Below are positions 6,980-16,075 of a stretch of 55,033 nt of DNA, one piece after another. Source of the DNA: Bacillota bacterium (lineage in GTDB: Bacteria; Bacillota; Clostridia; Oscillospirales; Acutalibacteraceae). A model generated the notes under the pieces. That model ran no database searches. It worked only from the letters and a program-made list of their open reading frames with translations, and was not told where the DNA came from. Every line of letters starts with the position of its first letter. The first letter of the stretch is position 1. The stretch is from positions 1 through 55,033 of the forward strand of contig JAEXDU010000007.1 in assembly GCA_023401495.1 (NCBI GenBank), read 5' to 3'. A program made the translations under genes and the position numbers.

Positions 6980-8458
6980 TTGGACGCCGGATGGTTGATT
7001 GATGGTTTTATTTCGGCATTGTCGCCTAGCAACCTTTTTATTGCACTTATAGGGTGCTTGTTAGGAACGTTGGTGGGCGTTCTGCCAGGACTTGGTCCCG
7101 CATCTGCAATCGCTTTGCTGATTCCGTTTACAGCATATTTATCTCCTGCTGGTGCAGTGATTGGGTTGGGCTCTATTTTCTATGGGGCAATGTATGGCGG
7201 TTCAACGACATCCGTATTGTTGAATATTCCCGGTGAAGTTGCATCTGTGCCGGCAGCGCTTGAAGGTTATCAGTTGTGTAAAAAAGGCCGAGGAGGACCT
7301 GTCCTTTGTATCTGTGCACTTGTTTCTTTTATGGGGGCAATTATTGCGCTTTTAGGACTCTCGTTTTTTGCGCCGAAACTGGCTCAAATAGCGATCACTT
7401 TCGGTCCTTTTGAGTATCTTGCACTGATGATTCTCAGCTTATCCTGTGCGGTAGGACTGGCAAGTGATTCTGTCGTCAGAGGAGTAGGTGCGGCATTTGC
7501 AGGGCTAGTGATTGCAGTTGTCGGCTACGATCCTTCGGAGAATATTTTCCGGATGACGTTTGGCTCATCGTCATTGTTGTCGGGTTTTGACAGTATACCG
7601 ATTGTTGTTGGCCTTTTTGGTGTTGCCGAGGTGCTCTGTGGCATTGAGAAGGAAACCAAAATGATTACAGAAAAAATCGGAAGTTTAATTCCTTCTAAAA
7701 AGGAAATGAAGCTTGGGATGCCGGCAGGACTTAGAGGATCCTTCATTGGCGCGCTGCTGGGACTTTTGCCCGGCATGACTGCTTCCGTTGCATCGTTTCT
7801 TGGTTATGCAGTGGAGAAAAGAGTCGCGAAGGAAAAACATCTTTACGGGAAAGGCATGTTAGAAGGTGTCGCCTCGTCCGAAGCTGCAAATAACGCATGT
7901 GCGGTTTCTGGGTTCGTGCCGCTTATGGCTTTGGGTATCCCCACAGGTCCAATTATGGCTATGGTTTTGGCAGCTCTTCTGATGCAAGGCGTGGTTCCTG
8001 GACCGCTGATGTTCTCGACGAATCAGGCACTAGCGGGAACCATTATAGGCAGCTTTTTCATCGGCAACATTATTCTTGTTATATTAAACCTCCCGTTGGT
8101 AGGCATGTGGGTTCGCATTGCTACGATTCCTTACAGGATCATGGCGCCAGTTATTTTGTTCCTGTGCGCCGTAGGATCTTACTCGATTAGAAACTCCATG
8201 TTTGATCTGTGGGTGATGCTGTTATTTGGTGTTATTGGCTATATTGCAAAGAAAGTGAATTTTGGTGTGGCTCCCATGATATTGGGCTTGATTCTGGGAA
8301 CACAGCTGGAGTTCTATTTCAAACAAGCATCGGTGTTAGGATTTGGTGCTTTGTCAAATCGCCCCCTTGCAATCTGTGTTTTTATCGTGGCTGGGATCGT
8401 GTTGGCGGCGTTCACAGTTCTCAAGGGGAGAAATGCCGCATTTGGTGAGGATGATTAG
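6980..8458 (+). CDS. tctA: TctA-family large permease subunit
   Basis: I choose TTG at 6980 because AAGGGAGGTG (6964-6973) lies at the right distance; a GTG at 6971 would overlap that ribosome binding site. The roughly 492-residue product is a polytopic membrane protein with the hallmark TctA motifs LGTLVGVLPGLGPASAIAL (near residue 30), then SIFYGAMYGGSTTSVLLNIP, and KRVAKEKHLYGKGMLEGVAS. EAANNA.......LGIPTG follows, as in the family. It would form the ion-coupled translocation channel with TctB. It follows tctB by about 60 bases. Confidence 0.92.
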   Translation: MDAGWLIDGFISALSPSNLFIALIGCLLGTLVGVLPGLGPASAIALLIPFTAYLSPAGAVIGLGSIFYGAMYGGSTTSVLLNIPGEVASVPAALEGYQLCKKGRGGPVLCICALVSFMGAIIALLGLSFFAPKLAQIAITFGPFEYLALMILSLSCAVGLASDSVVRGVGAAFAGLVIAVVGYDPSENIFRMTFGSSSLLSGFDSIPIVVGLFGVAEVLCGIEKETKMITEKIGSLIPSKKEMKLGMPAGLRGSFIGALLGLLPGMTASVASFLGYAVEKRVAKEKHLYGKGMLEGVASSEAANNACAVSGFVPLMALGIPTGPIMAMVLAALLMQGVVPGPLMFSTNQALAGTIIGSFFIGNIILVILNLPLVGMWVRIATIPYRIMAPVILFLCAVGSYSIRNSMFDLWVMLLFGVIGYIAKKVNFGVAPMILGLILGTQLEFYFKQASVLGFGALSNRPLAICVFIVAGIVLAAFTVLKGRNAAFGEDD

Positions 8459-8531
8459 TGGCGATTGACGGAAGCAAGTTCATTTGGCGCCGGGGTTAGC
8501 TGTGTCAATTATTGAAAGGAGAGTATATATT

Positions 8532-9863
8532 ATGTTACGAATTGTAAACGGAACCATCGTGACAGGAGATGGTTTAACCATGATTTCAGGTGGCACGGTG
8601 TCTATCCATGAGGATCGTATTGTGGGTATTTCCTCGCAATATGAGGTTATGCCAGATGATACGGTGATTGACGCACAGGGTTGCTTGGTTTTTCCGGGCA
8701 TTATCAATCATCATGTACATGGTGTTGCGCCCGGACCACTGTTCCCCAGCGCCGCCCCGGCGCTTCCAATCGAGAAGGTTCGCGAGAATCTGACCCGGCA
8801 TATCTGCGAAGGAAGCACAACGATCCTCAATGTTGATGGTTTTGCCACGATGGAGGATATCGAAGAGGCACGCAAATTGGTACCCATCAATCTAATGACT
8901 GCAACCTCTCACACCCCGCTGAATTTTAAAGCGGCAGTGGCTGTTGATGGAACGGGACTTAAGGAGCGCCACAAAGCTATGACCGCTAAAAAGATGGTCG
9001 AAGCAGGTGCTGTCGCCATTGGTGAGATTGGCGGTGGACATACGCTAGGTGGCGGCGGACAGGATTATCTCTATATCCCTAGGGCTATCCGAGAGCGTAC
9101 AGGAGTTGAGATTACAGCGCCACAGGCAAAGAAACTCAAGTTTGCGGCGTTGGGGCGCTATGTTGATGTGAGTGCTTACGATGAAAAGGCCATGAAGACG
9201 GCCATGCAAGCCGCCGGGCTGGAAGGCTGCATCTCGCCGGAGATAACACGGCAGCTTATCTGCAATTCTGTGTTACCCTCTATCCAGCTTGGGCTTGACG
9301 CATTTTTAGAGGCGGCTGAGATTGCCAATCAGCTGGGCAAAACCTCGATTTATCACAATTCAGCGCCCTCCATGAATCAGATGCTCAACATTACCAAAAA
9401 GTTCCCGAACATAATCGCCGGTCACTCGAACCACACGACATTTGACCCTGATGAATCTGTTTCGTTTGCCCGTAAGCTGAAGGAAGCAGGAGGAATTATT
9501 GATGTTTCAACTCTTAAGCTTGTTTCAGCCGGAATCTATGAGGATATTCGACCTCTCTATGAGTTCTATCGAAGTGGCTTGGTGGATACCATAACGACCG
9601 ATTACGCTGCTGGATTTTGGAACTCGGTGCTGTATGGATTGGATCATATTATCAAAGAAACGGGTATCAGCCTTACCTATGCTATTGCTACGGCAACCAG
9701 CAATGTTGAGAAAGCAATTCCGGGTATTGCCCCGGATCGCGGGCTAATTGAGCAGAATAAAATTGCGGATATCACGATTGCTAGTGCCGAACGGCTCTAT
9801 GATATTAAGTATGTTTTGCTTGGGGGGAGAATTGTCGTTAAGGACGGGAAGCTTTTGGCGTAA
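8532..9863 (+). CDS. amidohydrolase-superfamily enzyme of the opine/TTT operon
   Basis: The start is ATG 8532 behind GAAAGGAG. The 443-residue protein has the composite domain of amidohydrolases at both ends (LRIVNGTIVTGDGLTMISGG; AERLYDIKYVLLGGRIVVKD) and a metal-binding HxH in PGIINHHVHG (about residue 62). Later candidate metal ligands are TSIYHNSAP and IAGHSNHT, and TITTDYAAG may supply the catalytic Asp. The sequence resembles the enamidase/dihydroorotase/adenine deaminase branch, which opens cyclic amides or deaminates. As last gene of the operon it may process a cyclic or amide form of the imported compound, for example a lactam formed from an opine. That role is inference. Confidence 0.8.
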   Translation: MLRIVNGTIVTGDGLTMISGGTVSIHEDRIVGISSQYEVMPDDTVIDAQGCLVFPGIINHHVHGVAPGPLFPSAAPALPIEKVRENLTRHICEGSTTILNVDGFATMEDIEEARKLVPINLMTATSHTPLNFKAAVAVDGTGLKERHKAMTAKKMVEAGAVAIGEIGGGHTLGGGGQDYLYIPRAIRERTGVEITAPQAKKLKFAALGRYVDVSAYDEKAMKTAMQAAGLEGCISPEITRQLICNSVLPSIQLGLDAFLEAAEIANQLGKTSIYHNSAPSMNQMLNITKKFPNIIAGHSNHTTFDPDESVSFARKLKEAGGIIDVSTLKLVSAGIYEDIRPLYEFYRSGLVDTITTDYAAGFWNSVLYGLDHIIKETGISLTYAIATATSNVEKAIPGIAPDRGLIEQNKIADITIASAERLYDIKYVLLGGRIVVKDGKLLA

Positions 9864-9900
9864 TACCCACCTCAATCTTAGATGATACGGATCAGAGTAC

Positions 9901-9936
9901 ATAGAGAGTATTTACGGTCGTAAATACTCTCTATTA
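9901..9936 (+). terminator. terminator of the opine operon
   Basis: ATAGAGAGTATTTACG (9901-9916) and its exact complement (9919-9934) form a hairpin about 40 bases after the last gene. The U-tract is weak (TATTATTGT), so termination may be partial. Confidence 0.65.
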
Positions 9937-10063
9937 TTGTAGAACAACCACCGGCTGTGCCGGTGGAGCAGAAAAAACTTTGGCTTTGCCCATGAAATAA
10001 ACTCACTTTTTGAAAAATCAAAATAGAGAATAATATAAAAAGAGACTGCTAGATAGGCGTTTT

Positions 10064-10101
10064 AAGACCCTCCAATTGCATTTATGCAATTGGAGGGTCT
10101 T
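10064..10101. repeat. perfect 17-bp hairpin
   Basis: AAGACCCTCCAATTGCA (10064-10080) and its complement (10085-10101) enclose the loop TTTA. No T-run follows on the plus strand. It could be a terminator of a lost gene or the end of a mobile element; nothing nearby decides. Confidence 0.7.
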
Positions 10102-10310
10102 GACGTACCAAAAATATCTCGTAACAAAGAACTGCCAGCTTATCGTAACAGCCAGATGATTCAGAAATTCTTCTTTTACATAGTTTCAAAAGGCCAAGTG
10201 AATATTGAAGCGGCAAACGTACCACTTTTCATTTAACTCTTTTCTATTTCTTTATCTGTAAAGATTAAAAATATTATAAATTTTGTCAAACAGTTTTATT
10301 TATCGGAGCT

Positions 10311-10541
10311 TCATACTTCAAGACAAAATGTCCAAAGCAAAAAACGTTTCTCCTGGTTGCTACTCCCCCCCTCCCGATTTCGATTGTTCAACTCAAAAAT
10401 CAGAATGGAGGAAAGCATATGGCAATAATTAATAATGATGTCGGAGGGGTCGTCCGGGTTAATTGATCCTATTGGACATCGACGAATACAAACATCGCAG
10501 TGATTGCACTTTTCCATATCCGTCTTTGGCTTGGCGGGCAT
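10311..10541 (-). pseudogene. 4Fe-4S ferredoxin-domain remnant
   Basis: The leftward frame starting at 10541 reads MPAKPKTDMEKCNHCDVCI, then RRCPIGSINPDDPSDIIINY. KCNHCDVCIRRCP is a CxxCxxCxxxCP cluster-binding motif. In related proteins a second cluster follows INYC, but here the sequence turns into unrelated residues (HMLSSILIFELNN). An in-frame stop lies a few codons upstream and there is no ribosome binding site. It is probably a fragment of a two-cluster ferredoxin or ferredoxin-fused protein. Confidence 0.6.
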
Positions 10542-10890
10542 AAGCCACCCACCTCTGATTCAATACCGTTTAATGGAAAAATCAATTTACAATTAGAAAA
10601 TATGTGCATTCGTACTTCGAGAGACTTTCAAGTGCGGATACTTATATACCAACCGCAAAGGAGGGACTTTCTGAGAGCTTATTACCACTGCTCGTTATGC
10701 TTTTTTAACGCTTCAGCTGCATAATTCATTTGTCGTTCCTCAAATTTTTGCGCATTTGGTTTTAGTATAATATGTTCTCGCTAGCTTTCAGGAATAGTCC
10801 CTCAAAATTCTTGCAAAATAAAGAAAAATATGTTTAGATTGAAAATATAAGCAATATTTCAAACTCAGCAGAGAAAGGAGATTGCTTATT

Positions 10891-10998
10891 ATGTACCAAG
10901 CATGTATCCTTGCCTTGGAAGAAACTTTGGCCGATACGCCCGATTTCATTGCGTATTTCAGACTCTGTACTGACAGAATATGGGCACTCGGCGATTAG
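10891..10998 (+). pseudogene. short frame with good ribosome binding site, probably truncated gene
   Basis: AGAAAGGAG precedes ATG 10891 at good spacing, and the frame reads MYQACILALEETLADTPDF, then IAYFRLCTDRIWALGD and stops at 10998. Some coherent sequence continues in other frames to about 11180 (ALCILVSGAPGKTAA), which suggests a decayed longer gene. I do not recognise it. A genuine 35-residue protein is the alternative. Confidence 0.35.
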
Positions 10999-11353
10999 CC
11001 GCGAAAGGTTTCGTTACCTAGCTGGAAAAGGCTCGAATTTTCTGATGCGTGGAAATGCTCCAGGGAATTTCTCCGAAAGGATACACAAAATACGACATAT
11101 TACTGCTTCGTAAAATTTAAAAAAAATTTTACAAGAAGGATCCAATGCTCTTTGTATATTAGTATCTGGTGCACCGGGAAAGACAGCGGCATAGTGATTC
11201 AGAAACATAAGGAAAACAAATGCAGATAGAGGAGTTCATGCCTTAAAACCACGGTCTGCGGCTGCCAAAGAAGACATTTCTGCGTTAAATGGGGAAAATA
11301 TGTCCTCTTTTATAAAATTATTCTAACCGACACAAAGATAAGAGGAGTTCACA

Positions 11354-13324
11354 ATGAAGAAAATCATAATTTTAATGCGTAATGGGCAAAAAGACAGGTG
11401 TGCAGCGAAATTTATTTCTGACAATCTTAATGAAGTTCTCGAAAACACGGTTACTATCCAAATCATGTATTTGGATGAAATTAAGACATCGCATTTATTG
11501 GAAGCAGATATTATACTTGTACCTGTTTATAATATGCTTTATGAGATAAAGGATTATTTTCATGGGGAATGGGACAATATTCTTCTTGCAACAAGAACGC
11601 TGTCGAAAGACGCTTGGAATCACATTAAGGAAATACCCGCCAAAGAAAATGTACTTGTTGTCAATAAGACGAAGGAAACTACGTTGGATATGCTTCGCCT
11701 GTTGTACCAGCTTGGAATCATGCATTTGAATTTTGTGCCTTATCAAGACGGTTATTCCTATCAGGATTTCCGATATGTTGTAACAACCGCATATGACATA
11801 AACCTTTCATTGCCCGCATCCACCAAAGTGATTGACGTGGGGTACCGAAAACTAGATACGCAAGTTTTTTTAAACATTTTTTCTAAACTTAAGATTGAGA
11901 GTGACCGCATTACCAGAAATCTAATTCAATACATGCAGAAACTTCCTCAAAAAGATACCGATGTAGAGCGGAGATATTTATCCTCAAAGCTATTAAATAA
12001 AACATTAATTAAAGTGATTGATAAATCCGAATCTGGAATCATTGTTGTTGATAATGATAAAAGAATAGTCTGTCACAATCAAATGGCAAATCATATTCTT
12101 CACACCACATTTGATTTTGGAGATCTTTTCGAGCTTCCATCAACACCCGATATAACAGAAATGTTATTTCAAAAGAATTTTCTTCAAGAACTCATACAAA
12201 TTGCCGGTGAATATATAATGGTGAAGCGAAGCCAACTGATGAGTATGGAAGAAGTGATCGGTTATTATTTTGATTTTCATACTGCTAAAAGCATCAATGA
12301 GATGGGAAGTAAATTAAGTTCCAAGCTTCACAAATCAGGATTATACGCTAGATACACCTTTCACGATATTATTTACAAGTCAGAGAATATGGAAAGGTGT
12401 CTTACAGTTGCGAAATCAATATCCAATACAAAATATCCTGTTATTATTTACGGAGAAACTGGTTCGGGTAAAGAGCTACTGGCGCAATCTATACATAATT
12501 TTTCCGACCGAAGAGAAGAGCCATTTGTTGCGGTAAACTGTGCGGCCCTTCCGGAGCAGCTTTTAGAAAGTGAATTGTTTGGTTATGAAGGGGGAGCTTT
12601 TACCGGCTCAAAGCGGGAAGGAAAACTAGGGTTATTTGAGGCCGCAAATAACGGAACCATTTTTTTAGACGAAATAGGCGATATGCCTCTTTCCCTTCAA
12701 TCAAAACTTTTAAGAGTGTTGCAGGAGCAGCAAATCATGAGAGTCGGAAGTAATGAAATCATCGATATTAACGTTCGCATTCTGTCTGCAACAAATAAAG
12801 ACCTGATGAAAGAAATTGCAAAAAATAAATTCAGAGATGATCTGTATTATAGGTTGGCCGTCTTTACGGTAACTCTTCCTGCTCTACGTGATAGAAAAGA
12901 AGATATTTTGCCTCTGTTCTATCTATTTTTCAATCTGAAACAAAATAAATTAACAGACAGTGAAAAGCAACAGCTAATAAGCTATAACTGGCCGGGAAAT
13001 GTAAGAGAGTTGCAAAATGCGGCCACCTACTACCGCATGATTGGAAATTTACAGTGCATTTCGCATCCCGCACAAAAATCTATAATTACTCAGACCGCAC
13101 AGGCAGAGACAGAAATGCTGAAAATCCTATCTGCTTATTCTGATATTGGGCTGGGCCGAGGCAATATAATAAAAATGCTTCATCAAAAAGGTGTTGAAAT
13201 CAGTGAAAAAAGATTTGAAAGTATTGTACAAAAGTTATTGAAAGACGGGCTAATAACTCGAAGTCGGGGACGAGGTGGTATTAAGCTGACAGATATAGGA
13301 AAATCTCAGGTTACTGAGCAATAA
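11354..13324 (+). CDS. sigma-54-dependent enhancer-binding transcriptional activator
   Basis: The 656-residue protein starts behind AGAGGAG. Residues 1-210 form an N-terminal sensory region of the kind seen in PrpR-like and amino-acid-linked clostridial activators. Residues about 220-330 look like a PAS domain (SGIIVVDNDKRIVCHNQMAN). The AAA+ domain has Walker A GETGSGKE (about residue 367), the sigma-54 contact loop GAFTGS (about 413, S instead of the usual A), Walker B TIFLDEIGDM (about 435) and WPGNVRELQN. No Fis-type helix-turn-helix follows; the tail (KGVEISEKRFESIVQKLLKD, then GLITRSRGRGGIKLT) looks like a winged helix. Two sigma-54 promoters downstream (13482, 16060) are its probable targets. 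The signal is unknown. Confidence 0.92.
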   Translation: MKKIIILMRNGQKDRCAAKFISDNLNEVLENTVTIQIMYLDEIKTSHLLEADIILVPVYNMLYEIKDYFHGEWDNILLATRTLSKDAWNHIKEIPAKENVLVVNKTKETTLDMLRLLYQLGIMHLNFVPYQDGYSYQDFRYVVTTAYDINLSLPASTKVIDVGYRKLDTQVFLNIFSKLKIESDRITRNLIQYMQKLPQKDTDVERRYLSSKLLNKTLIKVIDKSESGIIVVDNDKRIVCHNQMANHILHTTFDFGDLFELPSTPDITEMLFQKNFLQELIQIAGEYIMVKRSQLMSMEEVIGYYFDFHTAKSINEMGSKLSSKLHKSGLYARYTFHDIIYKSENMERCLTVAKSISNTKYPVIIYGETGSGKELLAQSIHNFSDRREEPFVAVNCAALPEQLLESELFGYEGGAFTGSKREGKLGLFEAANNGTIFLDEIGDMPLSLQSKLLRVLQEQQIMRVGSNEIIDINVRILSATNKDLMKEIAKNKFRDDLYYRLAVFTVTLPALRDRKEDILPLFYLFFNLKQNKLTDSEKQQLISYNWPGNVRELQNAATYYRMIGNLQCISHPAQKSIITQTAQAETEMLKILSAYSDIGLGRGNIIKMLHQKGVEISEKRFESIVQKLLKDGLITRSRGRGGIKLTDIGKSQVTEQ

Positions 13325-13387
13325 TTTTGTTAATTATTAGAGTTTTAAGAGAAAGATACTAATTTTGCACTATTTTTTCAAGAAAGA

Positions 13388-13427
13388 AAAGTTAAATCCC
13401 ACATGTATACATGTGGGATTTAACTTT
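13388..13427. terminator. perfect 40-bp palindrome after the activator gene
   Basis: The half site AAAGTTAAATCCCACATGTA (13388-13407) is followed at once by its exact complement (13408-13427). It lies 64 bases after the activator stop and 55 bases before the sigma-54 promoter. It can act as a terminator, although only TTTATTTATT follows. A perfect loopless palindrome at this place could instead be a binding site for the activator. Confidence 0.6.
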
Positions 13428-13481
13428 ATTTATTGGATCTAATTTGTAAATATTGCTCTAATCTGCAACAAACAGAACAAC

Positions 13482-13497
13482 TGGCACGGTAATTGCT
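13482..13497 (+). promoter_or_regulatory. sigma-54 promoter for the NhaC-family transporter
   Basis: TGGCAC-GGTAA-TTGCT (13482-13497) fits the -24/-12 consensus, with GG and GC at the correct spacing. Transcription should begin near 13508, ahead of the small frame at 13587 and the transporter at 13707. Confidence 0.9.
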
Positions 13498-13586
13498 TAT
13501 TATTAACGCAAGTAAGTTTGAATGAAACAGTAAATCGTTAAAAGCAAACTGTTTTCACTCAAATAATTATGAAAGGGGGATTACCC

Positions 13587-13676
13587 ATGGTAAAAAACAT
13601 TCTAGTGGACTGGAAATTATTCGGAGCCAAAGAGTGTATAAATTTTTTGGTTAGATCATTAACAACAGCTCGTTAA
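13587..13676 (+). CDS. 29-residue leader ORF
   Basis: ATG 13587 has a strong ribosome binding site (GAAAGGGGG) and encodes MVKNILVDWKLFGAKECINF, then LVRSLTTAR, ending at TAA 13676. It is the first frame on the sigma-54 transcript and lies 30 bases before the transporter start. It may be a leader peptide coupling translation, a small membrane-associated partner, or chance. The strong ribosome binding site argues against chance. Confidence 0.5.
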   Translation: MVKNILVDWKLFGAKECINFLVRSLTTAR

Positions 13677-13706
13677 AAGCGGAATAATAATAAGGGGGTG
13701 TATTCA

Positions 13707-15182
13707 TTGGGAAAACTAACAGAATTTTTATCTGGCGAAAAAAAGGGGCGGTACCCTAAGTTCGGAGAAGCCTGTTTATTAATGGTCTTAGTTTGTGCAA
13801 TCCTAATTTTCTTTAATCTAGTGATAAAAACAAATACCATCGTAACGTTGGTTATGGCCTTAACTGTGTGTGCCGCTTTCGCCGCATTTTGGGGAAATAG
13901 CTGGCAGACAATTGAAGACATGATGCTGTCTGGACTCAGCAAGGGTCTTTTGGCACTGTTTATCAATGTCTTGATTGGAATGCTGATTGCAGCATGGTGT
14001 GCTGGAGGAACAGTTCCATATATCGTTTATTTAGGCCTTAAACTGATTGAACCACAGTTTTTGCTGGCCGCGACATTCATCGTCTGCTTTATTATGTCTG
14101 CATGCACAGGCAGCTCATGGACAACCGCTGGAACAGTTGGAATTGCAATGTACGGAATTGGTGTTGCAATGGGAATGCCACCAGGTCTAATTGCCGGAGC
14201 CGTCCTTGCAGGATCTTATGGTGGAGACAAGTTATCAATTGTGTCTGAAACGACCAATCTGGCAGCGGCTACTTCTGAAACCAAAATAATGACACACCTG
14301 AATTCCATGCTTTATGTTAGCTTACCTGCCGCAATAATTACTTTGGTGGTATATGTAATTGTCGGCTGGAGATATGGCAGCGCAGGCGTTGTCAATGATT
14401 CTGCGGTGACAGAGCTGATTCATGGATTAGAAAAAAGCTTCTGGCTCAATCCTATCCTTCTTCTACCGCTTGTAGCAATGGGATATTTGGTATACAAAAA
14501 AACTCCTCCCGTCCTAACAATGCTCGTAGGCATCATTATGGGATCAGGGTTAGCGATGTTTCAAGGCCATGATTTCAAAACAATTGCTGGAAGTTTAATC
14601 AATGGATACAATGCAAACTCTGAAATTGACTCCATCAACTCGATGTTATCTAAAGGCGGAGTCCTTGAAATGACCACTGTCGTTTTCATTATTATTGTCG
14701 GCATGTCTATGGGGGGAATTTTAAAAGATACAAAAACTTTGGAAACTATTGTCTTCCAGTTCCAAAAGTTAATCAACTCCAGATTTGCAGTTATAACGTC
14801 ATCGATGTTCACGGTTGGCACTATGGCAGCTGTTTGCGGTGATACTTACGCTTCTTACATTCTCACTTCCTCGGCATACGCAACCGCACACGACCGTCTA
14901 CAGATAGACCGTAAGGTTTTATCCCGTTCTTGTGAGCTGGGAGTTATTCTTTCCTGCCTAATGATTTGGACCTCTGGGGGACAGTTTATGTCAAACCTTT
15001 TTGGAATCTCACCTGCTGAATATGCACCATATTACATTTGGGGATATTTAATCTTTATCGTCAATATGTTTTGCGCAGCTACGGGTTGGGGCATATTTTA
15101 TACACACGGACGACGTGGATGGGGTAAAAACAAAGAGATTCCTCCTATCCTAGACATGGATCCCTTTTCGGAAAAAACATAA
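13707..15182 (+). CDS. NhaC-family Na+/H+ antiporter-type transporter
   Basis: I place the start at TTG 13707, nine bases after TAAGGGGGT; the GTG at 13698 would overlap that ribosome binding site. The product has about 491 residues and about eleven membrane helices. Family features include FIVCFIMSACTGSSWTTAGT (about residue 130) and IAGAVLAGSYGGDKLSIVSE (about 170), followed by MTTVVFIIIVGMSMGGIL. Members exchange Na+ with H+ or with organic ligands such as malate/lactate, lysine or methionine. Control by a sigma-54 promoter next to its own activator suggests uptake of a specific nutrient, not pH homeostasis. Which nutrient is unknown. Confidence 0.88.
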   Translation: MGKLTEFLSGEKKGRYPKFGEACLLMVLVCAILIFFNLVIKTNTIVTLVMALTVCAAFAAFWGNSWQTIEDMMLSGLSKGLLALFINVLIGMLIAAWCAGGTVPYIVYLGLKLIEPQFLLAATFIVCFIMSACTGSSWTTAGTVGIAMYGIGVAMGMPPGLIAGAVLAGSYGGDKLSIVSETTNLAAATSETKIMTHLNSMLYVSLPAAIITLVVYVIVGWRYGSAGVVNDSAVTELIHGLEKSFWLNPILLLPLVAMGYLVYKKTPPVLTMLVGIIMGSGLAMFQGHDFKTIAGSLINGYNANSEIDSINSMLSKGGVLEMTTVVFIIIVGMSMGGILKDTKTLETIVFQFQKLINSRFAVITSSMFTVGTMAAVCGDTYASYILTSSAYATAHDRLQIDRKVLSRSCELGVILSCLMIWTSGGQFMSNLFGISPAEYAPYYIWGYLIFIVNMFCAATGWGIFYTHGRRGWGKNKEIPPILDMDPFSEKT

Positions 15183-16059
15183 GTAATTATACCTATTTTC
15201 ATCAAAGCTCACTTAATAAGCGAACCATTTTCCAGTGCAGTTATAGATCATATTAAATTTTCAATGGTTATAGGCAACAAGCATCCGTTAACTAATTAAA
15301 AGAAACAATAAAAACATAACGGATAAACAGGTGTTAAGAGGGATGAAGATCGCATACAAAACTAGTCATAGAAATGGAAGCTGTTGGAGCTATCTTCATA
15401 CCACTTGCTCCATAAAACACTTCTATGCCTGCATGGAACCATAGAACAGCAACTTTGGAGATATTTCCTGCTGTTATACTCTGGAAAAGCCATCCGATTC
15501 CACATAAGGCCTTAAGCATGGGTTGAAAGCCTTAAAAAAACTGACGTAGGGACGTTTGTGCCTCTTACAGGCGTTTTAATCTAATCAAGCAGCTACCCCC
15601 CACAAAGGTTCCCCAAAACGAATTTTTGGGAGCCTTTGTGGGGGTTTGTAGCAATCTGTAGAAAAATCCCGCGCTGTGCGGACTCCACCTTTGCAGATAT
15701 AGAGAATATGAGAAGAAGGTCTTAAATCAAGGTGATTGAAAGTGCCGGACTCATAACAATCTGCTACTGTACCAGATTATTATGCTTAGCATATTTTGTT
15801 TTTCCCACTCATTCTTTTGAATAAAAGATTGCTCAAACACGCTGCTTTTCAGTTGTTGCCGAAAGTAATATCCCAGAAGATATTGCCTTCACTAAAACTC
15901 GCAGCGGCTAAAATATTCTTAGACAATTCTAAAGACAATTTAAAATATAAATAGTGTTTAATACGATTTAAAATAATTGACACAATTAAAACCTTAACTT
16001 CTTTTAACAAATTACGCAAAATAGAGGGATTTTGAGCAATTTCTTCTCTAAAAAACACT
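15183..16059. other. 0.9-kb intergenic region upstream of the second sigma-54 promoter
   Basis: I see no supported gene. Fragments such as EMEAVGAIFIPLAP (near 15370) look coding but are interrupted by stops. A strong hairpin lies at 15596-15644. Close to the promoter there is a direct repeat ATTTAAAATA at 15938-15947 and 15966-15975, which could be activator sites. Confidence 0.5.
15596..15644. terminator. long GC-rich hairpin, possible terminator
   Basis: CCCCCACAAAGG (15596-15607) pairs with CCTTTGTGGGGG (15633-15644), and an inner CCCCAAAA/TTTTTGGG stem extends it. TTTGT follows. It lies more than 400 bases after the transporter, so it may end a long 3' untranslated region or a lost gene. 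Confidence 0.5.
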
Positions 16060-16075
16060 TGGCACAAAACTTGCT
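16060..16075 (+). promoter_or_regulatory. sigma-54 promoter for the cyclophilin-like/helical gene pair
   Basis: TGGCAC-AAAAC-TTGCT (16060-16075) fits the -24/-12 consensus exactly and differs from the promoter at 13482 only in the five-base spacer. The first gene starts 80 bases downstream. Confidence 0.9.

Larger units (their letters stand above)
9937..11353. other. 1.4-kb decayed region between operons
   Basis: No intact gene is visible. The region holds a strong hairpin (10064-10101), a 42-codon fragment ending near 10233 (it includes ELPAYRNSQMIQKFF, unrecognised), a ferredoxin remnant on the minus strand (10311-10541) and a broken small frame at 10891-10998. It reads as the scar of lost genes. 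Confidence 0.6.

Noticed and set aside
15334..15519. 61-codon minus-strand frame with hydrophobic residues
   Set aside because: No ribosome binding site; the opposite strand shows equally weak coding fragments interrupted by stops. At most a remnant.
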